Source: an uncultured Bacteroidota bacterium
Lineage (GTDB): Bacteria > Bacteroidota > Bacteroidia > Flavobacteriales > Flavobacteriaceae
NCBI GenBank assembly: GCA_903838055.1
Contig: CAILWV010000071.1
Location: 1-39,399 of the forward strand
Length of the DNA stretch: 39,399 nt
Direction: 5' to 3'
The first letter of the stretch is position 1; each line of letters opens with the position of its first letter. Both the position numbers and the translations under genes were made by a program. The notes below the pieces were generated by a model. That model searched no databases and had not been told where the DNA came from. It worked only from the letters and a program-made list of their open reading frames with translations. This document shows, one piece after another, positions 1-10,291 of the stretch.

Positions 1-1
1 A

Positions 2-139
2 ATCAGTCCGCAAGGGCTAGGATGGGACGGAACTTATAACGGAATCCTAATGCCATCAACAGATTATTGGTTCACCGTGGACTATAGCGAAGCCGCAGCT
101 TACAAACAATTTAAAGCGCATTTTACATTAAAAAGATAA
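2..139 (+). CDS. C-terminal end of a T9SS type B sorting-domain protein (partial)
   Basis: An open frame enters from the left edge and ends at TAA 137-139, giving the last 45 residues of a larger protein. The residues include GWDGTYNG and MPSTDYWFTVDY and end in FKAHFTLKR. This is the typical end of the gliding-motility-associated C-terminal (type B, CHU_C-like) sorting domain, which sends large surface proteins through the type IX secretion system. The catalytic or adhesive part lies outside the window, so the overall function cannot be told. A strong hairpin terminator follows directly. Confidence 0.85.
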   Translation: MSPQGLGWDGTYNGILMPSTDYWFTVDYSEAAAYKQFKAHFTLKR

Positions 140-146
140 TTTAACT

Positions 147-179
147 AAAAAAGTGCTAGATTTCTCTAGCACTTTTTTT
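147..179. terminator. Bidirectional intrinsic terminator
   Basis: A perfect inverted repeat has arms AAAAAGTGCTAGA and its complement around a TTTC loop. It has an A-run on the left and a T-run on the right, so it can stop both the plus-strand T9SS gene ending at 139 and the minus-strand SIMPL gene ending at 198. Confidence 0.9.
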
Positions 180-197
180 ACGAGATAAAATAATTTC

Positions 198-890
198 TTA
201 TTCTAAAATAAAACTTACAGTTACGTTGGATGTAACTTCAATTTCTCCAACAGCAAGGGTTTCTTTAGGATTTGAATTTCCGGTAAGTCCAGCATCTGCC
301 ATTGCCATTTTGTAAATGGGTTGCGGAAAGTATTCTTGAGTAGTGTCACTTATGGATATAGCTTTTCCTATTTTTTGGTTTAATACTGAAACATAGTCTT
401 CAGCTTTGTGTTTAGCTTCTTTTATGGCTAATTTTCTAGATTCCGATTTGCAATCTTCTAATTTAGAAGACTTAAATTCTACATCACTAATAGTGTTGAT
501 GCCATTATCAACTAATCCCATAATCAAACTATCGTATTTAGAAATGTCTTTTAGTATTATTGTAATAGATTGGGAAGCATGATAATTGTTTTTCTTTTTT
601 TCATAATCGTAGTTTCGGTTTAAACTCACATTAGTAGTTTTAAAATCGGAGGATGGGATTCCAAAATTTTTAATGAATTTAAGGACTTTATCTACTGTTT
701 CATCGTTTTGTTTTTTTACTTCTTCAGCACCTTTTTCAGTGTTTTCAACACCAAAATTAATTACAACTTGATCAGGTTTTATACTGATTTTACCTTCTCC
801 TGAAACTGAAATTTGAGGAATTTGTAATTTTTCTTGAGCGTTTAATAAACTAGCAAACATTGCAAATGCAATTACTATTACTTTTTTCAT
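198..890 (-). CDS. SIMPL (DUF541) domain protein, periplasmic
   Basis: The 230-residue protein starts with a Sec signal peptide (residues 1-19, cleavage after LLNAQ). The rest matches the SIMPL/DUF541 (BP26/OMP28-like) pattern: an early ISVSGEGKISIKPDQ strand, a central NYDYEKKK to ITIILKD region, and a late block with SISDTTQEY and SNVTVSFILE. Members are periplasmic or outer-membrane-associated oligomers of unclear biochemical role, linked to oxidative or envelope stress in some bacteria. It lies 45 bases downstream of the rhomboid gene on the same strand and probably shares its transcript. No exact TAnnTTTG box was found in the gap. Confidence 0.85.
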   Translation of the reverse strand: MKKVIVIAFAMFASLLNAQEKLQIPQISVSGEGKISIKPDQVVINFGVENTEKGAEEVKKQNDETVDKVLKFIKNFGIPSSDFKTTNVSLNRNYDYEKKKNNYHASQSITIILKDISKYDSLIMGLVDNGINTISDVEFKSSKLEDCKSESRKLAIKEAKHKAEDYVSVLNQKIGKAISISDTTQEYFPQPIYKMAMADAGLTGNSNPKETLAVGEIEVTSNVTVSFILE

Positions 891-935
891 AATAAATTTA
901 TTTAATTTAATATGCTAGGTCAAAAGTTATGCCAA

Positions 936-1583
936 TTATAATTTACCCTGCTTTGCCATTACTGCCATTATTGCAATTGGAATGGTTAGTATAACTACCA
1001 TAAAGGTGTTATATTGAAGAATTTCAGGGTGAATTAGTATTGAAAAAAGATATCCGCCAATTGCGCCACCAAAATGTGCTGTATGTCCAATGTTATCATT
1101 TTTAGCTTTCATGCCATATATAGAATACAATAAATATCCGATTCCAAAAAGATAAGCAGGAATTGGAATAGGAATGAAAAAAAGAAATATTTGCAGACTT
1201 GGATCTAATAAAATCGCAGAATATATAATTCCTGTTACTGCTCCGGATGCTCCTATGGCGCTATAATTGTAATCTTTTTTATGTATAATTAATGTTAGCA
1301 TGCTTCCAAAAACTAAACTTGCAAAATAAATTAATAAAAAGGAATAATTGCCTAACGCTCCGGACACTACCGGCGCAAAAAAATACAGCGAAAGCATGTT
1401 GAACGCCAAATGAGGTATGTCGGCATGCAGAAATCCTGAAGTAACCATTCTTATTTGCTCTCCCTTTTGAATACTTCCGATATGGAATTGGTATTTTCTG
1501 ATAAAAGAATAATCCTCAAACCCTTTAAAACTTACAATTACATTTACTGCAATAAGGACAATTAAAAAAATAGTAGTACTCAT
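936..1583 (-). CDS. Rhomboid family intramembrane serine protease
   Basis: The 215-residue protein has about six membrane segments and the rhomboid signatures. HADIPHLAFN (residues 53-62) is the oxyanion/His-Asn region, GASG holds the nucleophile Ser113, and AHFGG holds the general base His170. The size fits a minimal six-helix bacterial rhomboid with no extra cytosolic domain. These enzymes cleave transmembrane helices of other membrane proteins; the substrate cannot be inferred here. Its promoter appears to lie at 1634-1641, back to back with that of the LpxL-like gene. The SIMPL gene follows in the same direction. Confidence 0.92.
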   Translation of the reverse strand: MSTTIFLIVLIAVNVIVSFKGFEDYSFIRKYQFHIGSIQKGEQIRMVTSGFLHADIPHLAFNMLSLYFFAPVVSGALGNYSFLLIYFASLVFGSMLTLIIHKKDYNYSAIGASGAVTGIIYSAILLDPSLQIFLFFIPIPIPAYLFGIGYLLYSIYGMKAKNDNIGHTAHFGGAIGGYLFSILIHPEILQYNTFMVVILTIPIAIMAVMAKQGKL

Positions 1584-1633
1584 AGTGTTTATTTTAGGTA
1601 AAAATAAGAATTGTTCTATAGGTTTTGTTAAAC

Positions 1634-1641
1634 CAAAGTTA
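1634..1641 (-). promoter_or_regulatory. Flavobacterial -7 box for the rhomboid gene
   Basis: On the minus strand this reads TAACTTTG, an exact match to the Bacteroidota TAnnTTTG -7 element, about 50 bases before the rhomboid ATG. No clear -33 TTG is seen, so the call rests on one box and its position. Confidence 0.5.
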
Positions 1642-1659
1642 TAAAATTAACTTAAAATG

Positions 1660-1667
1660 TATATTTG
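1660..1667 (+). promoter_or_regulatory. Flavobacterial -7 box for the LpxL-like gene
   Basis: TATATTTG is an exact TAnnTTTG match 15 bases before the ATG at 1683. A possible TTG start at 1665 lies inside this box. The box therefore argues for the ATG at 1683 and for a very short 5' leader. Confidence 0.65.
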
Positions 1668-1682
1668 CATAAAATTATTACA

Positions 1683-2558
1683 ATGCAGTTTTTACTTTAT
1701 ATTCTTATTTATCCTTTGTTGTGGTTAATTTCGATACTTCCTTTTCCAGTTTTATACTTGATATCGGATGGAGTATATGTATTAGTCTATCATATTATAG
1801 GTTACAGAAAATCTACAGTTAGAGAAAATATTGCGTTGGCTTTTCCTAATTTATCTGATAAAGAACGATTGATTATTGAAAAAAAATCGTTTCATCATTT
1901 ATGTGATATGTTTTTAGAAATGGCTAAAACAATGACTATTTCTAGAAAAGAAATAAATAAGCGCTTTGTTTTTACAAATATGCAAACCTATTTAGATTTA
2001 GAGAAAAAAGGAAAAAGTATTGCATTGCTGTTGGCGCATTATGGTAGTTATGAATGGTCGATTTCAATGAATCACCATATTAAGTTTTTTGGTTTTGGTA
2101 TTTATAAAAAAATAACCAATAAATATTTTGATAAACTTGTACGCAATATTAGATCAAAATTTAAAGCGCAACTTATTACCACTAAAGAAACTAAAACAAC
2201 TATTGAAAGTAATATTAAGAATAATGTTTTAGGAGTATATGGTTTTGTAAGTGATCAAACTCCAAGATGGTCGGAATCGTTATATTGGTCTTCTTTTTTA
2301 GGAATAGAAACTCCAATTCATGTGGGAGCCGAAATTTTAGCTAAGCGTTATGATATGAATGTAGCTTTTTTGAAAGTTAGAAAAGTAAAACGAGGTTACT
2401 ACGAAGCAACTTACGAAGTACTTTCAGAAAAAGTTCAAGATGTTCCAAATTATAAAATATCTGAAGAATTTATGAAAAAGGTAGAACAACAAATATATGA
2501 ATCGCCAGAATTTTATTTATGGACACATAAGCGTTGGAAACATAAGAAGAATAATTAA
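1683..2558 (+). CDS. LpxL/HtrB-type lipid A (lysophospholipid) acyltransferase
   Basis: The protein of about 291 residues belongs to the lipid A acyltransferase family, which adds a secondary acyl chain to lipid A, or in Bacteroidota possibly to another membrane lipid, at the inner membrane. It has an N-terminal membrane anchor (FLLYILIYPLLWLIS) and the catalytic H-x4-E motif in LLAHYGSYEW. SDQTPRW and a C-terminal FYLWTHKRWKH, both typical of the family, follow. The start at 1683 is preferred over a TTG at 1665, which falls inside the -7 promoter box. The gene is single and ends in a convergent terminator shared with the ABC-F gene. Confidence 0.88.
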   Translation: MQFLLYILIYPLLWLISILPFPVLYLISDGVYVLVYHIIGYRKSTVRENIALAFPNLSDKERLIIEKKSFHHLCDMFLEMAKTMTISRKEINKRFVFTNMQTYLDLEKKGKSIALLLAHYGSYEWSISMNHHIKFFGFGIYKKITNKYFDKLVRNIRSKFKAQLITTKETKTTIESNIKNNVLGVYGFVSDQTPRWSESLYWSSFLGIETPIHVGAEILAKRYDMNVAFLKVRKVKRGYYEATYEVLSEKVQDVPNYKISEEFMKKVEQQIYESPEFYLWTHKRWKHKKNN

Positions 2559-2581
2559 TAATTATTGTTTTAAGAATGCAA

Positions 2582-2619
2582 AAAAAATCCAAAATTGAGT
2601 TATTAATTTTGGATTTTTT
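2582..2619. terminator. Bidirectional intrinsic terminator between convergent genes
   Basis: Arms AAAAAATCCAAAATT (2582-2596) and the complement (2605-2619) surround an 8-base loop. The A-run on one side and T-run on the other allow it to stop both the acyltransferase (plus) and the ABC-F gene (minus, ending at 2637). Confidence 0.88.
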
Positions 2620-2636
2620 ATTAACTCTAATATATA

Positions 2637-4358
<1,722 letters not shown>

Positions 4359-4365
4359 TTATTAG

Positions 4366-5139
4366 TTATTTTTGGCTTTCTTTTCTTAATGCTGCCTCCA
4401 ATCCTTCATAATCCATCAATACTTTAGAAATTGTCCCTTTTTTATTTAATATAAAATGGGTTGGAAATCCGCTTAAATGTAGCGTTTCATTCATGTATTT
4501 TTTCATGTTTGGTACAACCGAATAGGATAGAGGATTTTTAGCTAAGAAGTTGCGAAGTTCAGGTGGAGTGTCTTCGGCTAGACTTATGAAAACAATATCT
4601 TTTCTGTCTTTGTATTTGGAGACTAATTTATTTACTGCAGGAAATTCTTTTATACAAGGAGCGCAATGTATAAACCAGCATTTAATAACTATAATTTTAT
4701 CTTTTAAGGATTCACTTGAAATAGTTTTTCCGTTAATATCTTTATAAGAAAATGTAGGAAATTTTTGTCCTTCCATTTTGTAATGTTCTAATTCCTCTAC
4801 TGCAAGTGCCGATAGACTAGCTTTTATGCTTGTATCCGTTCCAGGTGCTATTTTAAAAAGTTGGTAATAAAGTAATGAATCAGTAGAGGATAATTTTATA
4901 GGAATAAAATCTCCAGTGGTGAGCTGATTTAAAAATGATTCTTTAGTAATTTCTTTATTATCTGAATCTAATGAGATGTAATCAGTAGATAATAGTATGT
5001 TTTTCCTTTGATATTCTAGCCAACTTGGATAATTTTTCATAATCTCAAATGGTTCTAGTTCCGGTTTTCCGTAGTTGTTTTGTCCGAATGAAATGCAATT
5101 GCAAGTTGTAAAAATTATAATAAAAAAGAATTTCCTCAT
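4366..5139 (-). CDS. TlpA/ResA-like periplasmic thioredoxin-fold protein
   Basis: The protein has 257 residues from the preferred ATG at 5139. It starts with a Sec signal peptide (MRKFFFIIIFTTCNCISFGQ) and ends in a thioredoxin-like domain. That domain contains WFIHCAPC (cysteines about 159 and 162), the AhpC/TSA strand FPTFSYKDINGK before it and SGFPTHFILNKKG with the cis-Pro after it. Such proteins reduce disulfides or assist metal or cytochrome maturation in the periplasm. The roughly 100-residue N-terminal part is not recognised, as is common in Bacteroidota TlpA proteins. An ATG at 5163 in the same frame lies inside a -7 promoter box and is rejected. The gene stands alone. Confidence 0.85.
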   Translation of the reverse strand: MRKFFFIIIFTTCNCISFGQNNYGKPELEPFEIMKNYPSWLEYQRKNILLSTDYISLDSDNKEITKESFLNQLTTGDFIPIKLSSTDSLLYYQLFKIAPGTDTSIKASLSALAVEELEHYKMEGQKFPTFSYKDINGKTISSESLKDKIIVIKCWFIHCAPCIKEFPAVNKLVSKYKDRKDIVFISLAEDTPPELRNFLAKNPLSYSVVPNMKKYMNETLHLSGFPTHFILNKKGTISKVLMDYEGLEAALRKESQK

Positions 5140-5156
5140 GACATAAATTTTGTATT

Positions 5157-5164
5157 CAAACATA
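5157..5164 (-). promoter_or_regulatory. Flavobacterial -7 box for the TlpA-like gene
   Basis: On the minus strand this reads TATGTTTG, an exact TAnnTTTG match 18 bases before the ATG at 5139. TTTTTG runs occur upstream at roughly -33 spacing. The box overlaps the alternative ATG at 5163. Confidence 0.6.
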
Positions 5165-5217
5165 CCTAAAATAACTATTCAAAAATAACAAAAATTAAAA
5201 TAACATTTTGTTTAATA

Positions 5218-5251
5218 TTTTGTATTATTTGTTAAACAAAGTTTATATTTG
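5218..5251 (+). promoter_or_regulatory. Two-part flavobacterial promoter of the TetR-like/ABC1 operon
   Basis: TTTTG at 5218-5222 (-33 type) is followed after 21 bases by TATATTTG at 5244-5251 (-7 type), about 30 bases before the ATG at 5281. Among the promoters seen here it has the clearest pair of boxes at normal spacing. Confidence 0.7.
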
Positions 5252-5280
5252 CACTTTAATTATTCTCAATAAAAAGCCTT

Positions 5281-5952
5281 ATGGAAAAACTAATTAAACC
5301 AACTAGTAAAAAGAAAATGATAGATGACAATTTTATTATTTCAAAATTCATGGATCAAGTTCTTAATACAAATGAAGAGCCCAAAAACGTATTTTTATTT
5401 TGTAAAGAACACAAGATTAGCGAGGCAGATTTTTACACTTTCTTCGGTTCAATTGAAGCGTTAAAGCAACAAATCTGGTTAAAGTTTTTTGAGAATGCTA
5501 CTGAAATAATGGAAAAAGAAGAAGCTTATGGTGGATATTCAAATAAAAATAAATTACTTACTTTATATTTTACCTTGTTTGAGTTATTCACTGCAAATAG
5601 GAGTTTTATTTTGTTCTTACTTCCAAATAATAAAGAGGCATTAAAAAATTTAAAGGGCATGTCACTTTTAAGAAAAGATTTCAAAGCATATATAGTTAAT
5701 CTTTTAGAAAGTGGAAATTCAGAAGTGTTTAAAAAACCAGCAATGCTCACAAATCCTATAATATCTGAAGGAGCATGGATTCAGTTTTTAGCGATATTAA
5801 AATTTTGGATAGACGATACTTCTAAATCCTTTGAATCTACAGATATATTAATTGAAAAATCTGTTAATACCGTTGTAGATTTATTAAATACAAAGCCATT
5901 AGAGAGTTTATTAGACTTGGGTAAATTCCTTTGGAAGGAAAAAAATATATAA
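5281..5952 (+). CDS. TetR-like transcriptional regulator
   Basis: The 223-residue all-helical protein has an N-terminal part (about 15-65) that fits a TetR DNA-binding domain. KEHKISEADFYTFFGSIEALKQQIW corresponds to the recognition helix and the following Y/F-F-x-S-x-E-x-L block of TetR proteins. The rest resembles the TetR C-terminal ligand and dimer domain found in Flavobacteriia. Its stop codon overlaps the start of the ABC1 kinase (TAATG), so the two are translationally coupled and probably act in one process. The ligand is unknown. The N-terminal HTH is rather diverged, so DNA binding is likely but not certain. Confidence 0.7.
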   Translation: MEKLIKPTSKKKMIDDNFIISKFMDQVLNTNEEPKNVFLFCKEHKISEADFYTFFGSIEALKQQIWLKFFENATEIMEKEEAYGGYSNKNKLLTLYFTLFELFTANRSFILFLLPNNKEALKNLKGMSLLRKDFKAYIVNLLESGNSEVFKKPAMLTNPIISEGAWIQFLAILKFWIDDTSKSFESTDILIEKSVNTVVDLLNTKPLESLLDLGKFLWKEKNI

Positions 5953-7262
5953 TGAAAACATTAGATAGAATACCAACTGGTAAGATAGAACGAGCTAGTC
6001 AATTAATCAAAACTGGATTCAAAGTAGGAGGGAACTATGCCGCGTATTATGGTGAAAAAATAGTAAATCCATCACTAAATAAAGATAAGCTGAATGAAAA
6101 TAACGCCGAAGATATTTACGATGGCTTAAAAAATTTAAAGGGAAGTGCTCTAAAAGTTGCTCAAATGTTGAGTATGGATAAAAGCATAATGCCACAACAA
6201 TATGTTGATAAATTCTCTTTGTCTCAATTTTCGGTACCGCCCTTATCGGCTCCTCTTGTAAGAAAAACTTTTAAAAAATATTTAGGGGACTACCCTGAGA
6301 CTATTTTCGACACTTTTACTCCTGATGCAGTTAATGCTGCTAGTATTGGACAGGTTCATAAAGCCACCAAAAATGGTAAAAAATTAGCTGTTAAAATTCA
6401 ATATCCTGGTGTTGCCGATAGTATTAGTTCTGATTTAGCATTAGTAAAACCTTTTGCTGTTAGAATGTTTAATATTAAAGGAAAAGATTCTGATAAATAT
6501 TTTAAAGAAGTAGAAGATAAATTACTTGAAGAAACTGATTATGTTTTAGAGTTAAAGCAAAGTTTAGAAGTTTCAAAAAAATGCCAACATATTCCAAATT
6601 TAAGGTTTCCAACCTATTTTCCAGAGCTTTCCTCTGAGAAGATTTTAACTATGGAATGGATGGAAGGGGAGCATTTGTCAGAGTTTACATCTCATAATAA
6701 AGACCGTGAAAATGGAGATAAACTAGGGCAAGCATTATGGGATTTCTATATGTATCAAATGCATCATTTGAGAGAGGTTCATGCAGATCCGCATCCTGGA
6801 AATTTTTTAATTGATAAAGATTCCAATTTAATTGCAATTGATTTTGGATGCATTAAGCAGGTTCCAAAAGAATTTTATGTTCCTTATTTTGAATTGGCAA
6901 ATCCGCTTGTTATTGAAAATCCAAAGTTGTTTAATGAGAAACTATACGAATTAGAAATTCTCCGTAATGACGATACCAAAGAGGAAATTGTATATTTTAC
7001 TAAACTCTTTCATGAATTATTAAGTTTGTTTACAAAACCATTTCACGGCGATTTCTTTGATTTTTCTGACGAAGTATTCTTTGGACAAATAGCGACTTTA
7101 GGCGAAGATTTTGCAAAAGACACCCAGCTACGAAAAATGAATGGTAATAGGGGTTCTAAGCATTTTTTATATATTAATAGAACCTTTTTTGGTCTTTATA
7201 ATTTATTACACGATCTAAAAGCAAGAGTGCATACTAAAGCATTTGAAAAATACATCAAATAA
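5952..7262 (+). CDS. ABC1/AarF/UbiB atypical kinase family protein
   Basis: The protein of about 436 residues is an ABC1/UbiB-type atypical kinase or ATPase. Members support isoprenoid-quinone synthesis or lipid homeostasis. Visible motifs are the N-terminal K-x-G-Q-like helix, here ALKVAQMLS (Lys68 to Gln71), and the Ala-rich loop NAASIGQVHKA. Next are the ATP-lysine strand LAVKIQYPG, the catalytic HADPHPGNFL and the metal-binding AIDFGCIKQ. The usual Gly of KxGQ is Ala. The ATG at 5952 is chosen because it overlaps the TAA of the upstream gene; a TTG at 5931 would lie inside that gene. No ubi or men gene is adjacent, so the pathway is open. Confidence 0.88.
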   Translation: MKTLDRIPTGKIERASQLIKTGFKVGGNYAAYYGEKIVNPSLNKDKLNENNAEDIYDGLKNLKGSALKVAQMLSMDKSIMPQQYVDKFSLSQFSVPPLSAPLVRKTFKKYLGDYPETIFDTFTPDAVNAASIGQVHKATKNGKKLAVKIQYPGVADSISSDLALVKPFAVRMFNIKGKDSDKYFKEVEDKLLEETDYVLELKQSLEVSKKCQHIPNLRFPTYFPELSSEKILTMEWMEGEHLSEFTSHNKDRENGDKLGQALWDFYMYQMHHLREVHADPHPGNFLIDKDSNLIAIDFGCIKQVPKEFYVPYFELANPLVIENPKLFNEKLYELEILRNDDTKEEIVYFTKLFHELLSLFTKPFHGDFFDFSDEVFFGQIATLGEDFAKDTQLRKMNGNRGSKHFLYINRTFFGLYNLLHDLKARVHTKAFEKYIK

Positions 7263-7349
7263 TTTTTATCAATAAACTCATTATTTTATTTTCAACGAGG
7301 TTATTTTTCAGTAGCTATAGTTTAATAAAAAATAGTGTTATTTTGCAGC

Positions 7350-8273
7350 ATGTTAAAAGTTGAAAATATAATCTTTTCGTATCTAACAGAAACCACTATT
7401 TCCGAGAGTTCTTTCACTTTGGATTCTGGAAAAACACTTGCTATTATTGGTGAAAGTGGTTGCGGAAAAAGTACATTATTGAAGCTTATTTATGGTTTAT
7501 ATGATTTAGATAATGGCCAAATTCATTGGAAGGATTTAGAAGTATTAGGTCCTAAATACCATCTTATTCCTGGAATGGAATATATGAAGTATTTAGCACA
7601 AGATTTTGATTTGATGCCATTTATTACTGTTGCGGAAAATGTTGGTAAATACTTGTCTAATATTTATCAGGATGCAAAAAACAATCGTATTTCCGAACTT
7701 TTAGAGATTGTAGAAATGCAAGATTTTGCAAATGTAAAAGCTAAATATTTGAGTGGTGGACAGATGCAAAGAGTTGCCATTGCTAGAGTTTTGGCGTTAG
7801 AGCCTGAGGTGCTGTTGCTTGATGAGCCATTTAGTCATATTGATAATTTCAGAAAAAATAGTTTACGCCGAAAGTTATTTGCTTACCTAAATCAAAAGAA
7901 AATTACCTGTATTGTTGCCACTCATGATAGCACCGATGTACTATCGTTTGCGGATGAAGTTTTAGTGATGCAACAAGGAAAAATTATCAAAAAAGGAACA
8001 CCAAAAAGTATTTATAAAGAACCGGATAGTTTATATGTTTCCTCACTTTTTGGGGATGTTAATGAAATAAATATTAATGGAAATAAATATTTTCTTTATC
8101 CTCACCAACTAAAGGTTGTATCTAAGTCAGATTTGAAAATTACTGTAACAACCAGCTATTTCAGGGGAAGCCATTATTTAATTGAAGCCGATTATGAAAA
8201 GGGAATTTTGTTTATTGAAAGCCACATAGACTATCCTATAGGAGAGTTTTTGTTTTTAGAAGTTGTGAATTAA
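7350..8273 (+). CDS. ABC transporter ATP-binding protein (orphan)
   Basis: The protein of about 307 residues has one complete ABC ATPase domain: Walker A GESGCGKST (34-42), Q-loop near LAQDFDLMPF, signature LSGGQMQRVAIAR, Walker B LLLDEPFSHID and H-loop ATHDS. An extra C-terminal part of about 80 residues may be TOBE-like. The sequence style is that of importer ATPases of the PotA/FbpC/CysA kind. No permease or binding protein is encoded nearby, so its partner must lie elsewhere. The ATG at 7350 begins the canonical MLKVENI strand; a GTG at 7335 only adds five unlikely residues. It converges on rdgB with 6 bases between the stops. Confidence 0.85.
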   Translation: MLKVENIIFSYLTETTISESSFTLDSGKTLAIIGESGCGKSTLLKLIYGLYDLDNGQIHWKDLEVLGPKYHLIPGMEYMKYLAQDFDLMPFITVAENVGKYLSNIYQDAKNNRISELLEIVEMQDFANVKAKYLSGGQMQRVAIARVLALEPEVLLLDEPFSHIDNFRKNSLRRKLFAYLNQKKITCIVATHDSTDVLSFADEVLVMQQGKIIKKGTPKSIYKEPDSLYVSSLFGDVNEININGNKYFLYPHQLKVVSKSDLKITVTTSYFRGSHYLIEADYEKGILFIESHIDYPIGEFLFLEVVN

Positions 8274-8279
8274 TGGTTG

Positions 8280-8858
8280 CTATTCAGCACTATTCAAAAA
8301 ATTCACTAATTGCTTAACTGCAATTCCTCTATGGCTAATTGATGCTTTTTCTTGCATCGTTAATTCGGCAAAGGTTTTTGTAAATCCGTCAGCTATAAAA
8401 ATAGGATCATAGCCAAATCCGTTTTCTCCAATTTTAGTATCTATAATTTCACCATTTATAATTCCGTTGAAAAGATGTTGTTTTCCGTCAACATTCAAGC
8501 AAATGACAGTTTTAAAATTGGCTTTTTTATTAGGTTCATTTTTTAAAGCCAAAATTAATTTGTTCATATTATTGTCATCGTTTTTTGGTTCACCTGCATA
8601 ACGAGCAGAATATACTCCTGGCGCTCCATTAAGGGCTTCTACTTCTAAACCTGAATCATCAGCAAAACAATTAAACCCATATTTTTCGGTAACATAATTT
8701 GCCTTTAAAATTGCATTTCCTTCAATAGTATCCGCAGTTTCTGGAATTTCTTCAGTACAGCCAATGTCTTGCAGGCTAACTACTTCTATAGAGCTTGGAA
8801 TTAATTGCTGAATTTCTTTTATTTTGTTGGCATTATTAGAAGCAAATACTAGTTTCAT
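8280..8858 (-). CDS. rdgB: RdgB/HAM1 non-canonical purine NTP pyrophosphatase
   Basis: The 192-residue protein fits the usual length of RdgB/Ham1, which hydrolyses dITP, ITP and XTP to the monophosphates and keeps deaminated purines out of DNA. The motifs are all present: FASNNANKIKEI at the start, FADDSGLEVEALNGAPGVYSAR, ENGFGYDPIF and the closing ISHRG. It follows the T9SS gene on the minus strand with a 22-base gap and is probably read from that promoter. Confidence 0.95.
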   Translation of the reverse strand: MKLVFASNNANKIKEIQQLIPSSIEVVSLQDIGCTEEIPETADTIEGNAILKANYVTEKYGFNCFADDSGLEVEALNGAPGVYSARYAGEPKNDDNNMNKLILALKNEPNKKANFKTVICLNVDGKQHLFNGIINGEIIDTKIGENGFGYDPIFIADGFTKTFAELTMQEKASISHRGIAVKQLVNFLNSAE

Positions 8859-8880
8859 TTTAGTGTAAATGTTATTTGTA

Positions 8881-10155
8881 TTATTTTACAATTACTTGAA
8901 GACTTTTACTGTTTGATGCTGTGGCTAATTTGCAAATATAAATACCTGATTGTAACTCGCTAACATCTAAATTTTCATAATTAACTCCGATGTTTCCATT
9001 GCTTAATGATTTTTCAATTACTAATCTTCCTAAAGTGTCATAGATGGATATGGTAGTTTTTTGGATTTCTTCTAATGAAAAAGAAAAATGTATTTGCTTA
9101 TCTTGAACAGGATTCGGCGCTATAGAAAAATGAGTTGCATCAAATGAATTTTCTTTATTATTTAAAGTAGGAGTCATTAACCAAATCATTCCGTTCATTA
9201 ATAATTTTTGATGATTTCCAGACGCATCTCCGGTGTATCCAGTATATAAAGTATCTCCTGTATCTCCTGTGCCATCATCAATAATAGAACTGTCTCCAAC
9301 AGCAAATACTTTTCCGTTTAAATAAGTGGCTGCCGCAACAAAAACATTAGTTAATCCTGTTGTGCTAGATCCTGATTTAAAAACTAATCCTTTGGCACTA
9401 CTATTGTTGGTTGTATTAATTGTCATAGTCGCACCGTTTGTCCATAATACTTGAACAGGTGCTCCAAAAGTACCATGAAAAATACTATAATATGGATTTG
9501 TAGATGTCAAAGGAGCAAAAGATGTAGAGTTACCACTTACATCTGATAAAGAATCAAAAGTTATCCCTAAGCCATTATTAGCTACTCCGTTATTGGTTAA
9601 GAAATCATTCCATACTGCAGGAGGGTCATTTCCATCATTATTTCTGTCGGAACCAGCATGGTCACAAATCATCATTAATCCACCACCATTAGCTATAAAA
9701 TTCATTATTGCAGTTTTTTCGGAGGCAGTAAACAAGGTGTTAGGTTCTGTAATAACAAACGCTTTGTAATTACTTAAATCTTGTATTGCGGTTGTGCCAT
9801 AAGTAATAGCTCCGTTGTATGGCAATGTTTCTACGATATATCCTTGTTTAGCACAATCTACGGCAATTGCCGAAATACCACCTTCCCAATAAGTTTCTAA
9901 AGTTGACGCTGTTATTCCAGATTGCGCTGGGGTAGGAATACGTTGTGCATAAGAAGCACCAGTAGTTGATCCTGCACTAACATAAGGAATGTGTGTTGTA
10001 CTATTAAAATAAATGTTGTGAGCATCCGCATCAATAATCCAATCGGCATTTCCACACATTTCAGCTTTAGTGGCGTCAAAAAGGATTTTTTGTGCAAAAC
10101 CGGAGCTTGTAATACATAATATAAATAAGAATAAAGTAGATTTAAACATAGTCAT
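8881..10155 (-). CDS. T9SS-exported protein with a glutamine-amidotransferase-like (DUF4350/ThuA-like) domain
   Basis: From the ATG at 10155 (or 10149) the protein has about 424 residues. It has a signal peptide ending in TSSGFAQ, a large domain, and a type A sorting domain at the end (FSIAPNPVQDK ... GIYICKL ... SLQVIVK). The large domain shows alternating strands and Gly-rich turns. YKAFVITEPNTLFTASEKTAIMNFIANGGGLMMICDHAGSDRN, shown here in parts, fits the class I amidotransferase-like fold of DUF4350/ThuA-type proteins, which usually lack amidotransferase activity. The protein should be exported to or beyond the cell surface. Substrate unknown. It has its own -7 box and is followed by rdgB. 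Confidence 0.75.
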   Translation of the reverse strand: MTMFKSTLFLFILCITSSGFAQKILFDATKAEMCGNADWIIDADAHNIYFNSTTHIPYVSAGSTTGASYAQRIPTPAQSGITASTLETYWEGGISAIAVDCAKQGYIVETLPYNGAITYGTTAIQDLSNYKAFVITEPNTLFTASEKTAIMNFIANGGGLMMICDHAGSDRNNDGNDPPAVWNDFLTNNGVANNGLGITFDSLSDVSGNSTSFAPLTSTNPYYSIFHGTFGAPVQVLWTNGATMTINTTNNSSAKGLVFKSGSSTTGLTNVFVAAATYLNGKVFAVGDSSIIDDGTGDTGDTLYTGYTGDASGNHQKLLMNGMIWLMTPTLNNKENSFDATHFSIAPNPVQDKQIHFSFSLEEIQKTTISIYDTLGRLVIEKSLSNGNIGVNYENLDVSELQSGIYICKLATASNSKSLQVIVK

Positions 10156-10177
10156 TTGTTTTTTTAATGGCAACCAA

Positions 10178-10185
10178 CAAAAATA
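10178..10185 (-). promoter_or_regulatory. Flavobacterial -7 box for the T9SS amidotransferase-like gene
   Basis: On the minus strand this reads TATTTTTG, an exact TAnnTTTG match about 22 bases before the ATG at 10155. It makes the longer upstream start at 10191 impossible as the main start. Confidence 0.6.
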
Positions 10186-10291
10186 CTCCATTTTTGTTAA
10201 TCCACATCTAATCGTTTAAAAAAAATAAGTATTTAACTAAATTTTATGCGTTTTAGTTTTGCAATTGTGTCAAAAAAATTATTTTTATTAC

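Noticed and set aside
1665..1682. TTG start six codons upstream of the LpxL-like gene
   Set aside because: It lies inside the TATATTTG -7 box, so the mRNA would not contain it.
5140..5163. Upstream ATG of the TlpA-like gene
   Set aside because: It overlaps the TATGTTTG -7 box, and the signal peptide begins cleanly at the ATG at 5139.
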